This document shows positions 17,941 through 26,619 of a stretch of 64,000 bases of DNA, piece after piece. The notes below the pieces were generated by a model. The model did no database searches, had not been told where the DNA came from, and worked only from the letters and a program-made list of their open reading frames with translations. The first letter of the stretch is position 1. The number at the start of each line of letters is the position of its first letter. The translations under genes were made by a program, and so were the position numbers. This DNA comes from Bacillus weihaiensis (GTDB lineage Bacteria; Bacillota; Bacilli; Bacillales; Bacillaceae), in assembly GCF_001889165.1 (NCBI RefSeq), contig NZ_CP016020.1, positions 3,136,501 to 3,200,500 of the forward strand, given 5' to 3'.

Positions 17941-18753
17941 ATGGAAACAAAACCATTCTTAATTGCTTTAGATTTAGACGGCACTCTTTTAAAAGATGAT
18001 AAGACCATCTCCTCCTACTCAAAGGAAATGGTCACAAAAGCAAGAGAAGCAGGCCATATTGTCTGTATTGCGACAGGAAGACCATTCCGATCAAGCTCTA
18101 TATATTATGAAGAGCTTGGGTTAACTACACCCATCGTCAACTTTAATGGTGCATATGTACATCATCCAAAAGACAATAGTTGGGGAACCTACCATACAAC
18201 TTTAGAATTAGAGATAGTAAAACAAATCATTGAAGTAGCCGAAGAGCATGACTTACATAATATGCTAGCTGAAATTATAGATGATGTTTATTTCCATTAT
18301 CATGATGAAAAATTAATTGATGTATTTAGCATGGGAAATCCAGAGGTTACAATTGGAGACCTTCGAACCAATTTAGGGGAAGATGTAACAAGTATTTTAA
18401 TACATGCAGCCGAAAAAGATGTTGATAAAATTAGATCCTATTTATCAGATGTTCACGCTGAAGTTGTGGATCACAGGAGATGGGCTGCACCTTGGCATGT
18501 CATTGAAATCATTAAGGCTGGTACGAACAAGGCAGTAGGGTTACAAAGAATTGCTACCTATTACGATATTCCTAAAGAGCGAATCATTGCTTTTGGTGAT
18601 GAAGATAATGATCTAGAGATGCTTGAATATGCAGGTCATGGTGTTGCAATGGGTAATGCGATTAAAAAACTAAAGTCAGTAGCGAATAAGCATACGAAAA
18701 CGAACGAAGAAGATGGCATTGCCCATTATTTAAAGGAAGTTTTATCGTTATAG
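17941..18753 (+). CDS. yitU: Cof-type HAD phosphatase (YitU)
   Basis: The 270-residue protein is a type IIB HAD hydrolase: motif I DLDGTLL (residues 10-16, nucleophile aspartate first), motif II around CIATGRP, the lysine of motif III in KAGTNKAVGL and motif IV GDEDNDLEM. The cap domain lies at about 85-185. Members dephosphorylate small metabolites; some Bacillus paralogues act on flavin precursors or sugar phosphates, and the substrate is not evident here. AAAGGAGACATT precedes the ATG. It is divergent from yitV. Confidence 0.88.
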   Translation: METKPFLIALDLDGTLLKDDKTISSYSKEMVTKAREAGHIVCIATGRPFRSSSIYYEELGLTTPIVNFNGAYVHHPKDNSWGTYHTTLELEIVKQIIEVAEEHDLHNMLAEIIDDVYFHYHDEKLIDVFSMGNPEVTIGDLRTNLGEDVTSILIHAAEKDVDKIRSYLSDVHAEVVDHRRWAAPWHVIEIIKAGTNKAVGLQRIATYYDIPKERIIAFGDEDNDLEMLEYAGHGVAMGNAIKKLKSVANKHTKTNEEDGIAHYLKEVLSL

Positions 18754-18802
18754 AGATAGATATTGCCACTCATAGGTTGATTATTTTTACAGATAATAAT
18801 GA

Positions 18803-18825
18803 TTGACGCAACACATTAGCGTCAA
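18803..18825 (+). other. perfect 7-base hairpin between yitU and the next small gene
   Basis: TTGACGC (18803-18809) and GCGTCAA (18819-18825) can pair around a nine-base loop. There is no good T tract. It might be a weak terminator or attenuator, or the TTGACG could be the -35 of a promoter with a poor CATTTA -10 17 bases on. Confidence 0.4.
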
Positions 18826-18847
18826 CATTTAAAGGGGGGCTTTTTCA

Positions 18848-19000
18848 ATGGGTAAACGTAACAAATCTAAACGTTTTGTACAACAAGGCAAGGATACAGT
18901 TACTAAACACGATGAGAGGTTCCCTTACCATTCAACACTTTCACAAGCGGAAGAGGAAAAAGCAAAAACGCAAGAAGACTCCTCACTTGGAGGGATATAA
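18848..19000 (+). CDS. small basic hypothetical protein
   Basis: This 50-residue frame (MGKRNKSKRFVQQGKDTVTK...) has a lysine/arginine-rich start and an acidic second half (LSQAEEEKAKTQEDSSLGGI). A strong GGGGGG ribosome site lies nine bases before the ATG. Its last codons contain the GGAGGG that serves the next gene, which starts directly after the stop, so the two are co-translated. Function is unknown; composition suggests a soluble, perhaps spore-related, protein. Confidence 0.75.
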   Translation: MGKRNKSKRFVQQGKDTVTKHDERFPYHSTLSQAEEEKAKTQEDSSLGGI

Positions 19001-19195
19001 ATGGCAAATCAACTATTTCAACAAGCGAGAGAAGCCGTTGCCTATGCCAATTCTGTAGCATCAGGTTCTGCAAACGGAGATCAGCAAGAGGCTGTGATGA
19101 AGGCAAAAAATGCATTATCCTCCGCCTTTGCAAATTGTACAGATGCAGAACGAGCTCAATTGCGTGAGTTCCAACAAACAATCGAAACATTGTAA
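19001..19195 (+). CDS. yizC: DUF3813-type small protein (syntenic with yizC)
   Basis: The 64-residue protein (MANQLFQQAREAVAYANSVA...) is helical and alanine-rich with no membrane segment, and resembles DUF3813 proteins. It occupies the place of yizC in B. subtilis, between yitT and yitU. Its ribosome site GGAGGGATATAA lies in the end of the preceding gene and the ATG abuts that stop. A rho-independent terminator follows within five bases. Function is unknown. Confidence 0.78.
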   Translation: MANQLFQQAREAVAYANSVASGSANGDQQEAVMKAKNALSSAFANCTDAERAQLREFQQTIETL

Positions 19196-19200
19196 TAGGA

Positions 19201-19231
19201 AAGACCCGAGCATTGTGGTTCGGGTCTTTTG
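19201..19231 (+). terminator. rho-independent terminator after yizC
   Basis: AAGACCCGA (from 19201) pairs with TCGGGTCTTTT (to 19230) around a ten-base loop, with a short T run. Confidence 0.85.
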
Positions 19232-19319
19232 ACTGTAGAATAATGTTGGAACTGAATATAGTTTTACGAGATAAGGTTTCTTCCTATGTACTTAAGGGGG
19301 AATTCGTACTTGGGCTCTT

Positions 19320-19348
19320 GTAAAAAAGACAATTTGAGTCTTTTTTAA
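19320..19348. terminator. A/T-rich hairpin at the edge of the repeat block
   Basis: AAAAAAGAC and GTCTTTTTT pair around AATTTGA. It could end minus-strand transcripts coming from yitT through the repeats, or plus-strand transcripts. The assignment is tentative. Confidence 0.45.
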
Positions 19349-19700
19349 GAATTCCTAGCTAAACTAGGGTGAATGATCCTTTTCTGAAGCCCCTATGCTT
19401 GTTAAAACATACATTTAGAGATAAAGTCATCGTTAGATTCAAGTCTATTCGGCTATTTTATGAGGTCTAACCGCTGTTTTGGGGTGCTCTTTCCGCGATT
19501 TTGGGTGTTCTATCCGCGATTTTCGGCGCTCTTTCCGCGATTTTGGGTGTTCTATCCGCGATTTCCGCCTCTCTTTCCGCGATTTTCGGTGTTCTATCCG
19601 CGATTCGGGATGTTCCGACAAATTTCGCACATCCCTCATCCTCACACTTTCACTTGTTCATTCCCCCAGCTACTTAATCCTTTCTAAAGAAACCAATTTT
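19336..19700. repeat. long tandem repeat, copy 1 (365 bp)
   Basis: The unit starts GAGTCTTTTTTAAGAATTCC, runs through CTATTCGGCTATTTTATGAGG, then a 21-bp periodic array with six CCGCGATT cores (about 19491-19605), then GGGATGTTCCGACAAATTT and CTTTCTAAAGAAACCAATTTT. It is followed directly by copy 2. Frames of 60-80 codons inside it are produced by the 21-base period and are not genes. Confidence 0.9.
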
Positions 19701-20021
19701 GAGTCTTTTTAAGAATTCCTAGCTAAATTAGGGTGAATGATCCTTTTCTGAGGCCCCTATGCTTGTCAAAACATCCATTTAGAAAGAATTCATCGTTAGA
19801 TTCAAGTCTATTCGGCTTATTTTATGAGGTCTAACCGCTGTTTTGGGTGCTCTTTCCGCGATTTTCGGCGCTCTTTCCGCGATTTTGGGTGTTCTATCCG
19901 CGATTTCCGCCTCTCTATCCGCGATTCGGGATGTTCCGACAAATTTCACACATACCTCATCCTCACACTTTCACTTGTTCATTCCCCCAGCTACTTAATC
20001 CTTTCTAAAGAAACCAATTTT
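19701..20021. repeat. long tandem repeat, copy 2 (321 bp)
   Basis: Nearly the same as copy 1, but the 21-bp array has only four CCGCGATT cores (about 19855-19927). The 44-base length difference from copy 1 is therefore mostly two array units. It ends with the same CTTTCTAAAGAAACCAATTTT that repeats the 3' end of yitT. Confidence 0.9.
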
Positions 20022-20420
20022 GAGTCTTTTTAAGAATTCCTAGCTAAATTAGGGTGAATGATCCTTTTCTGAGGCCCCTATGCTTGTCAAAACATCCATT
20101 TAGAAAGAATTCATCGTTAGATTCAAGTCTATTCGGCTATTTTATGAGGTCTAACCCTGTTTTGGTTGCTCTTCCCGCGATTTTGGGTGTTCTTTCCGCG
20201 ATTTTGGGTGTTCTATCCGCGATTTTCGCCTCTCTTCCCGCGATTTTCGCCTCTCTTCCCGCGATTTCCGCCTCTCTTTCCGCGATTTCCGCCGCTCTTT
20301 CCGCGATTCGGGATGTTCCGACAAATTCCACACACACACCCCTCCCACTTCCACATCCCACATCCTCACACTTTCACTTGCTCATCCCCCCAGCTACTTA
20401 ATCCTTTCTAAAGAAACCAA
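20022..20420. repeat. long tandem repeat, copy 3 (399 bp), overlapping the 3' end of yitT
   Basis: This copy has seven CCGCGATT cores (about 20172-20307), a longer CACACACACACCCCTCCCAC segment, and ends in TTTCTAAAGAAACCAA, which here is the true end of yitT (stop at 20398-20400). The repeat unit thus carries the last seven or so codons of yitT. Flanking parts are almost identical to copy 2. Confidence 0.9.
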
Positions 20421-21240
20421 ATATCCCTGTTGTTTGAACAATATTTGTAAACGCATTAGGATCTACATGTTTAATAATTTTTTCTAAATCATATAATTCA
20501 TAACGAGTCACAACGATTATCATCATTTCTTTTTCTTCATTTGTGAAACCACCCTTTGCAGGAATAGTCGTAATTCCACGTGTTAGCTTCGCATGGATTT
20601 CCTTTTTTAATTCTTCGGATTTTTTCGTGATGACCATCGCAGTTAGTTTTTCGTATCTTGTGTGGATCGCGTCAATGACTCTTGTTGATGCATACAATGT
20701 CACTAACGTATAAAGAGCTTTTTCCCATCCATATAAAAGTCCAGCTGCCATAATAATGATTGCATTAAGCATAAAAAAGTAAGTGCCTACAGGTCTATCC
20801 TTCATTCTTGATAAAATCATCGCTATAATATCTAGTCCACCAGTTGATGCACCATATTTTAACGTAATCCCTACACCAACTGCAGAAAGCACTCCTCCAA
20901 AGACCGCATTAAGCAGAATATCTTCAGATAATGAATGTAATGGGATGATTCCTAGAAACAAGGTAGTCGCAACTACACTGACAAAGCTATAAAGCGTGAA
21001 GGATTTTCCTACTTTCAACCAGCCTAGAATTGCAACAGGTATATTCAATAGTAATAAAAGAATACCCGTTGATATATATATAGGCGTATATTCATCAAGT
21101 ACACTTGATACTAATTGGGCAATTCCGGTAAATCCACCTGCATATACATTAGCAGGAATAAGGAATAAATTTAATCCTATAGCATTTAATAACGCACCTA
21201 AAAGAACAATAAATGTTTTTTTCGCTTCCGTTTTCACCAT
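20398..21240 (-). CDS. yitT: YitT-family membrane protein
   Basis: The 280-residue protein has five or six hydrophobic helices in its first two thirds, the YitT/DUF161 membrane part (FIVLLGALLNAIGLNLFLIP at the start). A cytoplasmic DUF2179-type domain of about 80 residues follows, with the family pattern RGITTIPAKGGF. Function of the family is unknown. I chose the ATG at 21240 because AAGGAGGGGG lies six bases upstream. Its last codons are duplicated in the tandem repeats downstream. It is divergent from yitS as in B. subtilis. Confidence 0.9.
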   Translation of the reverse strand: MVKTEAKKTFIVLLGALLNAIGLNLFLIPANVYAGGFTGIAQLVSSVLDEYTPIYISTGILLLLLNIPVAILGWLKVGKSFTLYSFVSVVATTLFLGIIPLHSLSEDILLNAVFGGVLSAVGVGITLKYGASTGGLDIIAMILSRMKDRPVGTYFFMLNAIIIMAAGLLYGWEKALYTLVTLYASTRVIDAIHTRYEKLTAMVITKKSEELKKEIHAKLTRGITTIPAKGGFTNEEKEMMIIVVTRYELYDLEKIIKHVDPNAFTNIVQTTGIFGFFRKD

Positions 21241-21459
21241 ATATGTGTCCCCCTCCTTCATGACCAAAGTATCTTACTCTTGATTTTCCCCTTTGTAAAG
21301 AAATGAATACAAAGATTGTATTTTATTTAAGAGATGATTAAACTAACACTGTAAGGTCCTTTTTATCTTTTTTGCCCTTATTACACTTTTCCCTGAACGA
21401 CCTTACATAATCATATAGTTTTACGTGATAGAAAAAAATAAATAGAACGAGGTGTTTTT

Positions 21460-22317
21460 ATGAGTGTACAAATAATCGCCGACAGTGCCAGTGATTTACC
21501 GATAGATTATTTTGAGGAGAATTCTCTGCTCTTTCTTCCATTGACTGTTGATTTAAACGGAGAACAACTTAAAGATCAAATTGAAGCAAGCCCTAAAAAA
21601 ATCTATGATGCTATGCGTGAAGGAGCCATTGCCAAAACGTCTCAAGTCTCTCCACACGTATTTAAAGAGACCTTTACTGACTTGGCGAAGAATGGTACTC
21701 CTGCTGTATATGTTGCCTTTTCTTCTGAGCTTTCAGGTACTTATCAAACCGCAATGATGATTCGAAATGAGGTATTAGAGGAGTATCCAGAAGCAGAACT
21801 AAGTATTATTGATTCAAAGTGCGCTTCACTGGGATATGGACTTGCCGTGATGTATGCAAATGAGTTAGCACAAGAAGGGAAATCCTTCACTGAAATTGAT
21901 CAAATTATTCGTAACTACTGCCCAAAAATCGAGCATATTTTCACAGTAGATAATTTAGAGTACTTAGCAAGGGGCGGAAGAATTAGTAAAACATCTGCAT
22001 TTGTTGGTGGTCTCCTAAATATTAAGCCGATCCTTCATGTGGACGACGGAAAATTAATTCCCCTTGAAAAAATTCGCGGGCGCAAAAAGGTGTTAAAACG
22101 AATCATTGAGATTATGAAGGAACGTGGAGTAAATCTTCAAAATCAACGAATTGCTATTAGTCATGGGGACGACATTGATGTAGCCAATGAAATGAAAGCA
22201 TTAATTGAGCAGGAATTTTCGCCTCAAGAAGTATACATTCACTATGTAGGTGCTGTCATAGGAGCTCACTCTGGTCCTGGAACGTTAGCTATTTTCTTTT
22301 TGAATGCTGAAAAATAA
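21460..22317 (+). CDS. yitS: DegV-family fatty-acid-binding protein (YitS)
   Basis: The 285-residue protein is a two-domain DegV protein. It has the N-terminal ADSASDLP motif, S-Q-V-S-P-H-V with the fatty-acid-binding serine region, GTYQTA and the second-domain stretch NLEYLARGGRISK. In Firmicutes these proteins (FakB class) present fatty acids to the kinase FakA; whether YitS does so is inferred. AACGAGGTG precedes the ATG. The small DUF3941-like gene follows 66 bases downstream. Confidence 0.9.
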   Translation: MSVQIIADSASDLPIDYFEENSLLFLPLTVDLNGEQLKDQIEASPKKIYDAMREGAIAKTSQVSPHVFKETFTDLAKNGTPAVYVAFSSELSGTYQTAMMIRNEVLEEYPEAELSIIDSKCASLGYGLAVMYANELAQEGKSFTEIDQIIRNYCPKIEHIFTVDNLEYLARGGRISKTSAFVGGLLNIKPILHVDDGKLIPLEKIRGRKKVLKRIIEIMKERGVNLQNQRIAISHGDDIDVANEMKALIEQEFSPQEVYIHYVGAVIGAHSGPGTLAIFFLNAEK

Positions 22318-22383
22318 ATTTCACATAGAGCTTGAATGGAGTGGGAAAGATAAAGCTAGACCTATTTGAAAGGAGTTTTATCT

Positions 22384-22515
22384 ATGCCACACACTAGTGA
22401 TAACGATAAGAAAGCAAAAGATAATAATGCTAAAAGACATGAAAAAAATATGGAAAGAGAAAAAAATCGTCAAAAAGGTGAGCGACAATTCTCAAAGAAG
22501 ACCGACCATATTTAA
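22384..22515 (+). CDS. DUF3941-like small hydrophilic protein
   Basis: The 43-residue frame MPHTSDNDKKAKDNNAKRHE... is very hydrophilic, lysine- and asparagine-rich, and resembles DUF3941 small proteins of Bacillus. GAAAGGAG stands about ten bases upstream of the ATG and a strong terminator follows directly. It may be read together with yitS. Function is unknown; composition is like small spore proteins. Confidence 0.8.
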   Translation: MPHTSDNDKKAKDNNAKRHEKNMEREKNRQKGERQFSKKTDHI

Positions 22516-22520
22516 TAAAT

Positions 22521-22557
22521 GACCAGCAGGATTTCATTTTCTGCTGGTCTTCTTTTT
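22521..22557 (+). terminator. rho-independent terminator
   Basis: GACCAGCAG (22521-22529) and CTGCTGGTC (22541-22549) form a nine-pair stem followed by TTCTTTTT. Confidence 0.88.
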
Positions 22558-22588
22558 CGATGAACCTATCATGAAGACAAAACTAAAA

Positions 22589-22626
22589 AGCCTTGCACCT
22601 TTTGGATGTAGAAAAAGGGCAAGACC
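22589..22626 (-). terminator. rho-independent terminator of the chemoreceptor gene
   Basis: On the minus strand CTTGCCCTTTT pairs with AAAGGTGCAAGG, followed by CTTTTTAG. It lies just after the chemoreceptor stop. Confidence 0.72.
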
Positions 22627-22641
22627 TACTTAGTTTTATTT

Positions 22642-24294
22642 CTATTTTAACTTAAACGTTCCGACAGTTGAATTCAAATCATCTGTTAGTTCTCGCAACT
22701 GAGTGACTTTTGATACAATTTTCTCAAATGCTACAAGCTGTTCCGTTGTGGAAGCTGAAATTTCTTCATTTCCTGCAGCTGATTCTTCAACCACTGCACT
22801 AATATTTTCAACAGTATTTAACACCTGTTCACCAAATTCCTTTGATTGATGAATGCCTTCTAATAATAGCGTTAAACGCTCCATCATTTCATCGACCTTT
22901 GTATGAATATCCTCGAAAGCCTCTGTTGTCGTTTCCATTGACTGTTTTTGATTATCTACTATGATAACGCCTTTTGAGACAGAGCTAGATATATTTGTTA
23001 TACCATCTTTTATTTTTCCAACCATTTCAAAGATATGCTTTGTTGATTCTGTAGACTCTTCTGCCAGCTTTCGCACTTCTGCAGCAACCACTGCAAAGCC
23101 TTTTCCAGCCTCACCAGCACGAGCTGCTTCAATAGCTGCATTTAATGCTAATAAGTTTGTTTGTTCCGCTATCCCTGACACTACTTTTGCCATAGATTCG
23201 ATTTCAGTTGCATAGTTAGCAAATGTTTTCGCTGATGTTGCAATTAATTGACTCGTTTGAATATTTTCATTCATGAGCTCACGTTGTTGGTTAATAGCTT
23301 GTTGACCAACGTGTATCGCTGTTACCGCTTCTTGTGCAAACTTTACAGATTCACCTGATTTGGTAACACTACTCTTTGTTTCTTTATCCATCTTTTCAAT
23401 AAGGGTAACGGCATCTTGCAAATCATTTGATATGGATTGAGATCCTATGGCCATTTCATTAGTCGAGATGGCTACCTGGTTTGTAATTTCTGTTAAGCCT
23501 TTGTTTTCAGATTCTAAATCCTTTGTAAAGCCTTCAACATCCTTACTAACTGTATCAATTGAAAAAATAAGGTGCTTTAATTGTTCGACCATTCTTGAAA
23601 AGGCCGTATTAAGCGCTCCTAACTCATCTTTCCCTTTATAGCTAATTTGATCTACAAGTAAATTTCCAGAAGCAATTTCTTCTGCATTTTTTGAAAGCTG
23701 CTTTAATGGTTTTGTAATGGAATTAGTCATTCTGATCGCAAAAAACATCGATAATACAATTAATAGGATACTACCTACAATGGAAGAAATAATCACAAAG
23801 GAAATTTTATTCTCTAAGTCCTTTTGCAGGAGGGTATACTCAGCATTTGCGTACTCATTTAGAAGATGAATATCATTTGCCACTCCGGCTAAGCGAATCG
23901 ATTGCTGCTTTGACGATGAAGGGTTTCTCGCGTCTAATGCAGTGTTCGCCTCACCCTCCCATACTTCATATTTTTCGAATGCTTTATTTAATGCTTCTTG
24001 ACTCTTTTCACTTTTCACTCCATCTTTCAGGGTTGAAAATAATGCTTCTGTCTTTTGCATACTTAGTTGTATTTCTTCTTTTTGTTCATCTGTTGCAACA
24101 ACCGCAAAGTTACTAAGTCCTTGCCTTGAAGTTGATAATTCTCCTTCTAGCTCTTTAATAGTTAATAAATTTGTTACCTGATCCTGGCTAGAAGATTGGA
24201 TGAAAAGCATATTAAAGATAATAAAGGCAATCATGAGAATTGCTAACAATAATACACTAACAGAATTAATAAGTAATTTCTTCTTGATTGTCAT
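22642..24294 (-). CDS. methyl-accepting chemotaxis protein
   Basis: The 550-residue receptor has a membrane helix at about residues 8-32, an extracellular domain of about 130 residues predicted to be a four-helix bundle, a second helix at 164-187 and a HAMP domain at about 188-240. A cytoplasmic signalling coiled coil follows, with the conserved tip [18 protein letters not shown] (near 380-397). It should signal to CheA/CheW. The gene starts nine bases after the stop of a frameshifted BMP-type binding lipoprotein on the same strand, so the pair may form one sensing unit in which the lipoprotein delivers the ligand. Confidence 0.95.
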   Translation of the reverse strand: MTIKKKLLINSVSVLLLAILMIAFIIFNMLFIQSSSQDQVTNLLTIKELEGELSTSRQGLSNFAVVATDEQKEEIQLSMQKTEALFSTLKDGVKSEKSQEALNKAFEKYEVWEGEANTALDARNPSSSKQQSIRLAGVANDIHLLNEYANAEYTLLQKDLENKISFVIISSIVGSILLIVLSMFFAIRMTNSITKPLKQLSKNAEEIASGNLLVDQISYKGKDELGALNTAFSRMVEQLKHLIFSIDTVSKDVEGFTKDLESENKGLTEITNQVAISTNEMAIGSQSISNDLQDAVTLIEKMDKETKSSVTKSGESVKFAQEAVTAIHVGQQAINQQRELMNENIQTSQLIATSAKTFANYATEIESMAKVVSGIAEQTNLLALNAAIEAARAGEAGKGFAVVAAEVRKLAEESTESTKHIFEMVGKIKDGITNISSSVSKGVIIVDNQKQSMETTTEAFEDIHTKVDEMMERLTLLLEGIHQSKEFGEQVLNTVENISAVVEESAAGNEEISASTTEQLVAFEKIVSKVTQLRELTDDLNSTVGTFKLK

Positions 24295-24303
24295 GACATC
24301 CTC

Positions 24304-25268
24304 CTAGCTTTCATTTGAGAGCTTATCTTTCCATTCGTCAATGATTTTCTGCTCATCATTTGTAAAGTGTTTTACTCGTATCGGCGCTAATCCTATGCCG
24401 TCCTCTTTTATCCCAAGCTCTATATGTCCTGCTTGCACTTCACCTTTTTCTACAAGCTGCTCAGCAATTTGATACATCGCTACATCAACATTTTTCATCA
24501 TAGACGTGACCACTGCTTTCTCAGCATAAAAATATTGATCACTGTCAACTCCAATTGCTAGTACTTCCTTTTCTTGAGCTTTTTTAAGCATTCCAACACC
24601 TGTAAAACCTGCAGCAGCATAGAGTACATCTGCTTCGTTCTTAATCATTTCATCAGCAATAGTTGCCCCAAGTTGATCGTTCCCGAAGTCATTTGCATAA
24701 GAAACGGCTACTTCTATTGAAGGATTGATTGATTTTGCTCCCTCAATAAACCCTTGTTCAAACTTATTAATAAGTGGAACATCTGCACCACCGATAAAGC
24801 CTAATTTTTCTGTTTTGGTGGACAAAGCGGCTACCACACCTGCTAAAAAGCTCCCTTGATCTTCTTTAAATGTAATAGATGTAATATTTTCTAACTCTGA
24901 TACTGCATCAACTAAGATGAATTGTTGATCTGGAAACTTAGATGCCACTTTTTCTAAATCCTCTTGAACCATAAAACCTAATCCTACAACCACGTCATAT
25001 TGTTCATCTACTAATTCAGTAATTCCTTGTTCATATGTTTCTGTATCCTTTAATTCACGATAATCAAAAATAATTCCTATTTCATCTCTTGCCTTTTCTA
25101 AACCTCTAAATGCCGCGTCACTAAAGGATTGGTCCCCTAGTCCGACGTAGACAACATAATCCCGACTTTTATCTTTTTATCTACTGGATTCGTAACAGAC
25201 TCCTGTGAACACCCTGAGATAAAAAGGATAATAATCAACATGAAAGCTGACAATTTCTTCATAATCAT
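24304..25268 (-). pseudogene. BMP-family substrate-binding lipoprotein, frameshifted
   Basis: Two frames together encode one BMP/PBP1-type lipoprotein of about 320 residues. The first (ATG at 25268 after GAGG) gives a signal peptide with lipobox LFISGC and runs out at a stop about 44 codons in. The other frame, in which an ATG lies at 24993, carries the rest (GLGDQSFSDAAFRGLEKARD... to KDKLSNES). Adding one A to the A5 run (plus-strand T5 at 25174-25178) restores a continuous reading VDKKDKSRDYVVYVGLGD. This looks like a one-base slip, a phase-variable tract or a sequencing error. It lies nine bases upstream of the chemoreceptor; BMP proteins usually bind nucleosides. Confidence 0.85.
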
Positions 25269-25388
25269 GATGGTACCTCGCTTTCCATATATTTTTATCC
25301 ATTCTTCATATCGACAAAATTCTCTGTATTTTTCACCTATTTCGAGAAGGAAGTTTTTTCTTTAAAGACTTTCTCATCCAAAAAAAAA

Positions 25389-25421
25389 TAGCTTTCATTG
25401 CTATACCAACAATGAAAGCTA
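25389..25421 (-). terminator. rho-independent terminator after cvfB
   Basis: TAGCTTTCATTG (25389-25400) and CAATGAAAGCTA (25410-25421) form a 12-pair stem, followed on the minus strand by TTTTTTTTT. Confidence 0.9.
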
Positions 25422-25442
25422 TTACATATTTATAATTATTTT

Positions 25443-26312
25443 TTAATTTTGTTCCTCTTTCTTCGTTTCAGTAAAGTATGTCCAGCCTTCTTTCTGATAG
25501 ATTCGGCCATTTTTCATTAAATGACCTAACGCTCGCTTAAAAGCAGCTTTACTTAGTTGAAAGCGTTCTTGGATATCTTCTGGATCACTTTTATCTGTAA
25601 AGGGCATTGCGCCACCACGTAGCTCCATATACTCTGAAATACGTTCAGCATCACCACTAAGTGCCTCATGTTTTCTAGGAAGTAAAGAAACATTAATTGT
25701 ACCATCCTCTTTTACATCAATGACTCTACCCGTTACTGTTTCACCTAAACGCGGTTCAACCGTACGTTGTGAAGAGTGAATAAATCCCTTATACCCTTCT
25801 GGAGTAATAATGAACGACCCTGCAACAATCATTCTATAGACGGTACCGGTGACTTCTTTATTAAATAGCGTACGGTCAGCATCGTTCATAAGAGGCTCAA
25901 CAATTTCTTCTGTTGCCAATCTCACAAAGAATTTTCCATTTTGCGAAACCTTAAGTGTACAATACAGCTTGTCCCCAACCTCAGGCCAAACCTGTCTTAA
26001 AAACGGAAGATGGTCTCTTGCCACTAACCCATCCTTGCTTAGCCCAATATCGACAAAAGCACCCATGTCGTCTACAATATCAACCACTTCTACCCAACCA
26101 TACGTATCTTGAGTAATGAGTGGTTTTTTCATTGTGGCATATAATCGATCTAACGAATCCACTCCAAGAAAAACCTCAATTTGGTCTCCCTCTTTAATTT
26201 CCTCAGTTATTTCATTACGGTGAAGCAGGACTCTTTCGTCTCCATCTGTCAGGAAAAAGCCAAAGTCAACCTGCTCATCAACGATTAATTTCTCAAATGT
26301 ACCTGGTATCAT
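25443..26312 (-). CDS. cvfB: CvfB/YitL family S1-domain RNA-binding protein
   Basis: The 289-residue protein has tandem S1-like domains (about residues 1-60, 65-135 and 140-215) and a C-terminal winged-helix domain (about 225-283), the CvfB layout. CvfB binds RNA and affects virulence gene expression in Staphylococcus aureus; in Bacillus (YitL) the role is not settled. Signature stretches include WVEVVDIVDDMGAFVDIGL and GYKGFIHSSQ. The ATG at 26312 has only a distant GAAAGGG, so the start is reasonable but not certain. It is divergent from the yajQ-family gene. Confidence 0.88.
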   Translation of the reverse strand: MIPGTFEKLIVDEQVDFGFFLTDGDERVLLHRNEITEEIKEGDQIEVFLGVDSLDRLYATMKKPLITQDTYGWVEVVDIVDDMGAFVDIGLSKDGLVARDHLPFLRQVWPEVGDKLYCTLKVSQNGKFFVRLATEEIVEPLMNDADRTLFNKEVTGTVYRMIVAGSFIITPEGYKGFIHSSQRTVEPRLGETVTGRVIDVKEDGTINVSLLPRKHEALSGDAERISEYMELRGGAMPFTDKSDPEDIQERFQLSKAAFKRALGHLMKNGRIYQKEGWTYFTETKKEEQN

Positions 26313-26557
26313 GTGTGAATCAAACCCTTTCTTTATCTAGCTGATCACAAAATTTCGTATGCTATGTTACAGTCTTAAACGGATTTCATTAAGTTGTCTC
26401 TTTTTAAAAGGTTTTATCCTAACCATAGCCTTCTACTAAAGAGTCTATCGTAAACCAAAAGCTTCTTAAACCTAGTGATTAAACACGACATTCTATTACT
26501 AAATTTCACAGAAACTTAAATTAAGAAAGCAAAACATTATGCTTTTGACGTAAAAAG

Positions 26558-26586
26558 TTGTGATGACTGTTTTATTTTACTATAAT
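26558..26586 (+). promoter_or_regulatory. sigma-A promoter of the yajQ-family gene
   Basis: TTGTGA (26558-26563), 17 bases, then TATAAT (26581-26586), about 33 bases before the ATG. The rest of the 307-base gap between cvfB and this gene shows nothing recognisable. Confidence 0.65.
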
Positions 26587-26619
26587 CAAGCTATATTATA
26601 TACGTTTTGGAGGATGAAT

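Noticed and set aside
19491-20310. CRISPR array
   Set aside because: The repeats are 21-base modules without unique spacers of constant length and no cas genes are near.
19445-20411. Several open frames of 60-115 codons, rich in Arg/Lys/Glu on the minus strand and Phe/Pro/Arg on the plus strand
   Set aside because: They arise because the 21-base period is a multiple of three and lacks stops. They have no ribosome sites, overlap each other in several frames and change length with the repeat number.
24304-24993. A complete 229-residue cytoplasmic BMP protein starting at 24993
   Set aside because: The upstream frame supplies the expected signal peptide, lipobox and first domain; a one-base change joins them, so the shorter frame is a fragment.
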